Origin: Pleionea sp041589565
GTDB taxonomy: Bacteria; Pseudomonadota; Gammaproteobacteria; Enterobacterales; Kangiellaceae
Reading direction: 5' to 3'
DNA length: 7,358 nucleotides
Assembly (NCBI GenBank): GCA_041589565.1
Contig: JBFHVL010000166.1
Span: forward strand, 1 to 7,358
In this document: positions 1 to 4,570 of the stretch, piece after piece
Layout of the letters: each line of letters opens with the position of its first letter
How positions within the stretch are numbered: the stretch's first letter is position 1
Program-made: the position numbers and the translations under genes
The notes under the pieces: generated by a model
The model's database searches: none
Told to the model about the DNA's origin: nothing
What the model saw: the letters and a program-made list of their open reading frames with translations, nothing else

Positions 1-891
1 CAGCAAATTCTCAGTGACCATCTAGCACATGCACCCGACGCTTACGATGCATTAGGGTGGCCAACAATTGCTGATACCCAAGTTACACTGGATGATGGGA
101 GCTGTGTAGACGCTATTACCCTAGGTCAACGCGTAATGGTGCGAGTTTCAACACCAGGACACACTAGTGATAGCCATAGCTATTTACTTGGAAACTCAGA
201 TAACCAGAAGTTGTTAAAACATCAGGTAGAGTTCGCTTTTGTCGGAGACACCATCTTAATCGGTGGATTAGGTCGTACTAATTTTAGTTCCAGCGATAGC
301 GGCTTGTTATTCGACAGCATTCAAAAACTCGATCGTATTATCGATACGACTACCTTGCTTTGCAGTGCCCACGATTACAACAATCAATTTACAACAACGC
401 TTGCTACTGAAAGTAATCACAACGCCTTACTATTTGATATCCTTAACAACACATTGGATAAATCAACGTTTATCGAGCGCAAGCAACTACTAGATCAAAA
501 GCTCAACGATCAGGTTGGGCATGAAATTTTATGCGGTGTAGTTAACGCCGGATGTAATTTGGAAGGGTTACACATTCTGCCCGAAGAGTTAGGACAATTT
601 TTGACAGAAAATCCGAACATTCGCCTAGTAGATGTTCGTGAAGCCCATGAGTATCAACTGTTCCATGATTGGAGCAAGCTTAATATGACTCATCCGCCAG
701 AAAATGTTCCTTTATCCAAAATGACATCCTTTATTGGTGAATTATTGCGTCAAGATTCGGCCAAAGACATCGCGTTGTTATTTGTCTGTCGCAGTGGAGC
801 ACGTAGTGCAAAAATTGCGGAAACCTTTAGGCGTCTTGGATTTAATAAAACTCGACATATTTCAGGTGGCGTCGCTTTAAGTTGTTGTTAG
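1..891 (+). CDS. Persulfide dioxygenase (ETHE1-like MBL fold) fused to C-terminal rhodanese, 5'-partial
   Basis: The frame is open from the first base of the window, so the start and N-terminal part, including the HxHxDH metal motif, lie upstream; 296 residues are visible. Residues 51-57 (TPGHTSD) carry a metal-binding His54. VGDTILIGGLGRTNF contains Asp83, and SAHDY contains His124. These match the later metal-ligand motifs of ETHE1-type glutathione persulfide dioxygenases, which oxidise glutathione persulfide to sulfite and glutathione using one Fe(II). From about residue 193 a rhodanese domain follows, with LVDVREAHEY and the active-site loop CRSGARS, in which Cys263 is the expected persulfide-carrying residue. 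Fusions of this kind are known to couple persulfide oxidation to sulfur transfer with thiosulfate, probably in the cytoplasm. Oddities: the family GRTDF motif reads GRTNF, and the protein stops directly after the GGVAL motif with a terminal Ser-Cys-Cys. The fusion architecture is clear; the exact substrate is inferred. Confidence 0.88.
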   Translation, partial: QQILSDHLAHAPDAYDALGWPTIADTQVTLDDGSCVDAITLGQRVMVRVSTPGHTSDSHSYLLGNSDNQKLLKHQVEFAFVGDTILIGGLGRTNFSSSDSGLLFDSIQKLDRIIDTTTLLCSAHDYNNQFTTTLATESNHNALLFDILNNTLDKSTFIERKQLLDQKLNDQVGHEILCGVVNAGCNLEGLHILPEELGQFLTENPNIRLVDVREAHEYQLFHDWSKLNMTHPPENVPLSKMTSFIGELLRQDSAKDIALLFVCRSGARSAKIAETFRRLGFNKTRHISGGVALSCC

Positions 892-934
892 TTCGCTCTT
901 AATAACCGATTAAACAAAGAAACTGGATGAGTAA

Positions 935-3148
935 ATGAAATACATTATTTCTGCAGTCTTAATACTGAGTACTACTTTTTCGCTCAACGCAGAGAAACTG
1001 ACACCCGAAAGAATCTTTTCATCACCTTCATTAGCCGGTGAATCCTTACGCGGATTACAAATCAGTCCCGATGGTACTCGGGTTACTTTTTTGAAGGGCA
1101 AAACCGATGATTACGAACGACTCGACTTATGGGAATATCATCTTGAGTCGGCCAAAACACGACTCTTATTCGATTCGAATGATTTGCACTCAGGTGATGA
1201 AGAGCTTTCTGATGAAGAAAAAGCTCGTCGCGAACGTATGCGACTGAGTGGCTCGGGAATTGTCAGTTACCAATGGTCGAGTGATGGCAAGGCCTTACTT
1301 TTCCCCCTTGGTGGCGATGTATTCTATTGGAAAGTGGGTAACGAAAAAGCAACAAAAATTATCGACACTCCGGAGTTTGAAACCGATGTTAAATTTTCAC
1401 CCAAAGGTAATTTCATTTCTTTTGTTCGGGAGCAAAACCTATTTGTTTATGACTTAAAAAATAATAGAGAGCGTCAGGTAACCACAGCAGGCGGTGGCCC
1501 AATTAAATTTGGTATGGCGGAATTTGTCGCACAGGAAGAAATGAAACGCATGACAGGATACTGGTGGTCTCCTGACGAAACTAAAATTGCCTTTACTAAA
1601 GTCGATGAAACACCGGTAGAAGAAGTTATCCGCAGCGAAATCTATGCCGACGAAATCAAAACGATTAAACAACGCTATCCATTTGCCGGTAAAAACAATG
1701 TTCTTATCGAGCTTGGCATCATTCAGTTATCCGACAGTAAATTCCAATGGATCGATCTTGGTGAAAACAAAGATATTTATATTCCGCGTGTTAACTGGAC
1801 TAAAAACAGCAACCAGGTAACTTATCAGTGGCAAAGTCGCGATCAAAAAACCTTAAAACTCATTAAGGTAGACTGGCCTTCAATGCAACAAACCAATCTT
1901 TTGACTGAAACCAGTGATACCTGGATTAATCTACATGAAGATTTGTATTTTCTGAATGATGAAAAACATTTTATCTGGGTATCTGAACGCGATGGTTACA
2001 AGCATATCTATCTTTATCAGATGGATGGAAAGCTGGTGCGTCAACTAACACAAGGCGAATGGGTGATTGATGGTATTGAACACATCAATCAAGAGTCCGG
2101 CATTATTTATTTCACCGGTCGAAAAGATACGGCTGTAGAACGTCACTTATATTCTGTCGCTATCGCAACTGGAGACATCAAGAAAATTTCTCGTCGTAGT
2201 GGTTTTCATAGCATCACCTTCGCCAAAGATGGCAGCAGCTTTATCGTTAATTTTTCCACGGTCAATACGCCACCCCAAGTCTCTTTGCATAATGCAGAAG
2301 GGGATCGAGTCACCTGGTTGGTAGAAAATAGAATCGATAAGGATCACCCCTTAAACCCTTATCTAAAACACTGGATAAAGCCGCAATTCGGCAACATTAA
2401 AACGGACGATGGAACCAAGCTTTATTATCGTTTATACAAACCGGCAAACTTTAATCCAAAAAAGAAATACCCGGTTATCGTCTATTTGTATGGCGGACCC
2501 GGAGTGCAGATGGTGACCAATAGCTGGAGTGGTCGCAATATGTTGCCACAGTATTTGGCACAGCAAGGCTATGCTGTATTCACACTGGACAATCGAGGTT
2601 CAAAGCATCGTGGAAAAGCTTTTGAAAATCCAATCTATCGAGCGATGGGTGGAGTTGAAGTAGAAGATCAGGTCCGTGGCGTTCAGTTTTTACACACGTT
2701 GAGTTGGGTCGATAAAGAGCGTATCGGTGTCCATGGTCATAGCTACGGTGGCTATATGACTTTAATGACCATGTTCAAGGCTCCAGAATATTTTCAAGCA
2801 GGAGTATCAGGCGCGCCTGTAACCGACTGGCGTTTGTACGATACTCACTATACCGAGCGCTTTATGGGTCATCCGGAAAAGGATGCAGAAGCTTATGAAA
2901 AAGCCTCTGTGTTTCCTTACGCGACCAATTTAAAAGGTCCATTATTGATTTATCATGGTATGGCTGATGACAATGTACTGTTTAAGAACAGTACCAAACT
3001 TTATAAATTATTGCAGGATAATAATATTCCGTTTTATGTAATGGATTATCCAGGTAAGAAGCACAGTATACGCGGCAAACAAACCCAAATGCATCGAATG
3101 AATTTAATTCGCAACTTTTTTGATCTGCACTTTGGAATAAAACGTTAG
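935..3148 (+). CDS. Dipeptidyl peptidase IV, family S9B, exported
   Basis: This is a complete 737-residue serine exopeptidase expected to release X-Pro (or X-Ala) dipeptides from peptide N-termini in the periplasm. Residues 1-19 form a Sec signal peptide (MK, a hydrophobic stretch, then LNA before Glu20). Residues of about 40-490 form the beta-propeller; its EFVAQEEMKR segment carries Glu201-Glu202, the pair that binds the substrate amino terminus in the DPP4 family. It is followed by TGYWWSPDE, typical of bacterial S9B enzymes. The alpha/beta-hydrolase domain (about 500-737) has YGGPG with oxyanion Tyr519, GHSYGG with nucleophile Ser603, HGMADDNV with Asp678 and YPGKKHS with His710, so the triad is intact. 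The start is set by the signal peptide; a weak GGATGAG lies just upstream. The 43-base gap from the preceding gene leaves co-transcription possible, with no obvious separate promoter. A terminator follows. Family assignment is firm; the physiological peptides are unknown. Confidence 0.96.
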   Translation: MKYIISAVLILSTTFSLNAEKLTPERIFSSPSLAGESLRGLQISPDGTRVTFLKGKTDDYERLDLWEYHLESAKTRLLFDSNDLHSGDEELSDEEKARRERMRLSGSGIVSYQWSSDGKALLFPLGGDVFYWKVGNEKATKIIDTPEFETDVKFSPKGNFISFVREQNLFVYDLKNNRERQVTTAGGGPIKFGMAEFVAQEEMKRMTGYWWSPDETKIAFTKVDETPVEEVIRSEIYADEIKTIKQRYPFAGKNNVLIELGIIQLSDSKFQWIDLGENKDIYIPRVNWTKNSNQVTYQWQSRDQKTLKLIKVDWPSMQQTNLLTETSDTWINLHEDLYFLNDEKHFIWVSERDGYKHIYLYQMDGKLVRQLTQGEWVIDGIEHINQESGIIYFTGRKDTAVERHLYSVAIATGDIKKISRRSGFHSITFAKDGSSFIVNFSTVNTPPQVSLHNAEGDRVTWLVENRIDKDHPLNPYLKHWIKPQFGNIKTDDGTKLYYRLYKPANFNPKKKYPVIVYLYGGPGVQMVTNSWSGRNMLPQYLAQQGYAVFTLDNRGSKHRGKAFENPIYRAMGGVEVEDQVRGVQFLHTLSWVDKERIGVHGHSYGGYMTLMTMFKAPEYFQAGVSGAPVTDWRLYDTHYTERFMGHPEKDAEAYEKASVFPYATNLKGPLLIYHGMADDNVLFKNSTKLYKLLQDNNIPFYVMDYPGKKHSIRGKQTQMHRMNLIRNFFDLHFGIKR

Positions 3149-3155
3149 CTTTTAG

Positions 3156-3171
3156 TTTTTTGATCAAAAAA
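3156..3171. repeat. Perfect 16-bp palindrome abutting the terminator
   Basis: TTTTTTGATCAAAAAA is a perfect palindrome. Its right-hand A tract is the same A tract that can extend the terminator stem at 3166-3171. It is too AT-rich to make a strong hairpin alone, and no protein-binding role can be shown. It supplies the T tract for neither orientation of the main hairpin, so it is probably a by-product of the A/T-rich convergent junction. Confidence 0.5.
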
Positions 3172-3200
3172 GGCGACATCACACAATGTCGCCTTTTTTT
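3166..3200. terminator. Bidirectional intrinsic terminator between convergent genes
   Basis: An 8-bp perfect GC-containing stem (GGCGACAT at 3172-3179 with ATGTCGCC at 3186-3193) encloses a 6-base loop. It is flanked by six A on the left (3166-3171) and seven T on the right (3194-3200). Read on either strand it gives a hairpin followed by a U tract. It sits 17 bases after the stop of the + strand peptidase and 12 bases after the stop of the - strand response regulator, so it should end both transcripts. Confidence 0.93.
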
Positions 3201-3212
3201 ATTTTTCGCTTA

Positions 3213-3851
3213 TTAAACCAGCAGATTATGCTTAGCAGCGTAACGCACCAGCTCGGCCGTATTACTCACTGAAAGTTTATCGAGAATTTTTCCACGATGG
3301 TTTTCCGCTGTTTTGACACTTATATTTAAAAGCCGGGCAATATCTTTCGTGGTTTTTCCATCAATAACCAGATGAAACACTTCGCGCTCTCGCTTGGTCA
3401 AGTTCTTATAAGGGTCTTGCCATACTTTTTCTGGCTGAGAATATTGCGCAGCCAATACACTGGCGGCATACTGACTGTAATAGGTTCTGCCACTGGCTAA
3501 CGCTTTTACCGCATCAATTAACTCTTCACTAGCACTGTCTTTAATTAGATAACCTGCCGCGCCCGCTTTAACCATATGGATCACGTATTCTTGTTCTTCA
3601 TGCATGGTTAACACCAGAATTCGACAATCCGGGAGCTTGGCATGCAGTCGTTTAACAACTTCCATACCATTGAGTTCGGGCATACTGATATCAATAACAC
3701 AGACCTGTGGCTCGTACTCAATGGCTTTTTCTACAGCTTCTAATCCATTAGCAGCTTCACCCACCACAACGATATCTTTATCTCGGGTCAGCAAGCTAAC
3801 CAGACCTTGCCGTAATATCGTATGGTCGTCTGCCAATAATACTCGGATCAT
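3213..3851 (-). CDS. NarL/LuxR-family two-component response regulator
   Basis: This 212-residue cytoplasmic transcription regulator should be phosphorylated by the histidine kinase encoded just before it. The receiver domain (about 1-120) has the acidic pair Asp8-Asp9, phosphoacceptor Asp54 in VCVIDISMPELNG, Thr82 in LVLTMHEE and Lys104 in GYLIKDSA, so all the residues for phosphotransfer are present. After a linker of about 30 residues, a LuxR-type helix-turn-helix (about 149-210) begins at LTKREREV and contains the recognition region SVKTAENHRGKILDKL. Length and layout are standard for NarL/UvrY-type regulators. The ATG overlaps the TGA of the kinase gene by four bases (ATGA), and a good ribosome-binding site precedes it, so the two proteins are probably made in coupled amounts. 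Target genes cannot be named; no operator could be recognised in the window. Confidence 0.96.
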   Translation of the reverse strand: MIRVLLADDHTILRQGLVSLLTRDKDIVVVGEAANGLEAVEKAIEYEPQVCVIDISMPELNGMEVVKRLHAKLPDCRILVLTMHEEQEYVIHMVKAGAAGYLIKDSASEELIDAVKALASGRTYYSQYAASVLAAQYSQPEKVWQDPYKNLTKREREVFHLVIDGKTTKDIARLLNISVKTAENHRGKILDKLSVSNTAELVRYAAKHNLLV

Positions 3852-4570
3852 GATTGTCTTCTCCCGGTGATCACGACTTTAATTTCAGTTCCTGCATTTG
3901 GACTAGAAGAAATGGAAAGCTGACCGCCAAAAGCTGCAACGCGATCCTGCATAGCCGCCAGACCAAACCCGTTATCAATATTTAACTCAGATTGCGACAT
4001 ACCCTTCCCATCATCACGAACTTTTAAAATAAACAGCTGTTCAGAAGCTATTAATTGCACATGAATGGTTTTACATTGTGCATGTTTGATCGCATTGGTG
4101 ACGGACTCCTGCACAACTCTAAATCCCAGTGTTTGAGTTTCTTCATCAAGGTCGGCATCTACCTGAGCATTCAGCTTAATGGAAATATCGCTTTTTTCAC
4201 TCATGACTCGCACCAACCATTCAAGGGCGGCAACCAGCCCTAAGTCGTCTAGAATGCGAGGACGCATTAAGCGGGATATTTCACGAGTATCGGCCAGGGC
4301 TTGCTTCGCCAAGTCGAGAGTGTCTGTAAGATCGATCCCGGGTTGCTCGCCTGCCACTTGCTGCAATTGATTAATTAAAGCCGTTAACAATTGACCAACA
4401 CCATCATGTAATTCACGAGCAATTTGTTTGCGTTCGTCTTCTTGTACGCGCCACACACGCTTGGCCAAATTACGCATTTGGAGTTGACCGGACTGCAGGT
4501 TTTGCACCAGTTGTCGTTGCTGCTCACTGAGCTGGCTGATCCATTGTTGCAGATCCGAATCACTATTCAT
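3848..4570 (-). CDS. NarL-type sensor histidine kinase, soluble, without a sensor domain
   Basis: This 240-residue histidine kinase contains only a short N-terminal helix and the transmitter core. Residues 1-45 are polar and Gln-rich (SEQQRQLVQNLQ), probably a coiled coil. The HisKA_3 dimerisation domain has EDERKQIARELHDGVGQLL with phospho-acceptor His55, and the family motif RPRILDDLGLVAALEWL (103-119). The HATPase domain has the N box QESVTNAIKHAQ (Glu155, Asn159), the G1 box DDGKGM (186-191) and the G2 box GFGLAAMQDR (201-210). No transmembrane segment, PAS or GAF domain is present. The frame stays open upstream to an ATG at 4708, but ATG 4570 is preferred: HK homology begins there, the longer form would overlap the upstream gene by about 146 bases, and the extension looks like non-protein sequence. 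At 4570 the gene overlaps the stop of the upstream TPR kinase gene by 8 bases. It should phosphorylate the adjacent NarL-type regulator. Confidence 0.93.
   Translation of the reverse strand: MNSDSDLQQWISQLSEQQRQLVQNLQSGQLQMRNLAKRVWRVQEDERKQIARELHDGVGQLLTALINQLQQVAGEQPGIDLTDTLDLAKQALADTREISRLMRPRILDDLGLVAALEWLVRVMSEKSDISIKLNAQVDADLDEETQTLGFRVVQESVTNAIKHAQCKTIHVQLIASEQLFILKVRDDGKGMSQSELNIDNGFGLAAMQDRVAAFGGQLSISSSPNAGTEIKVVITGRRQS
3858..3865 (-). promoter_or_regulatory. Ribosome-binding site of the response regulator
   Basis: On the - strand GGGAGAAG lies six bases before the ATG at 3851, inside the last codons of the histidine kinase gene. It supports ATG 3851 as the true start and allows both coupled and independent initiation. 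Confidence 0.75.

Noticed and set aside
136..138. ATG as start of the persulfide dioxygenase-rhodanese gene
   Set aside because: The frame is open and protein-like back to base 1, and a start here would remove the first half of the metallo-beta-lactamase fold including the HxHxDH ligands.
892..934. Separate promoter for the peptidase gene
   Set aside because: The 43-base gap has AT-rich stretches such as TTAATAAC but no -35/-10 pair with acceptable spacing; a promoter inside the preceding gene cannot be excluded.
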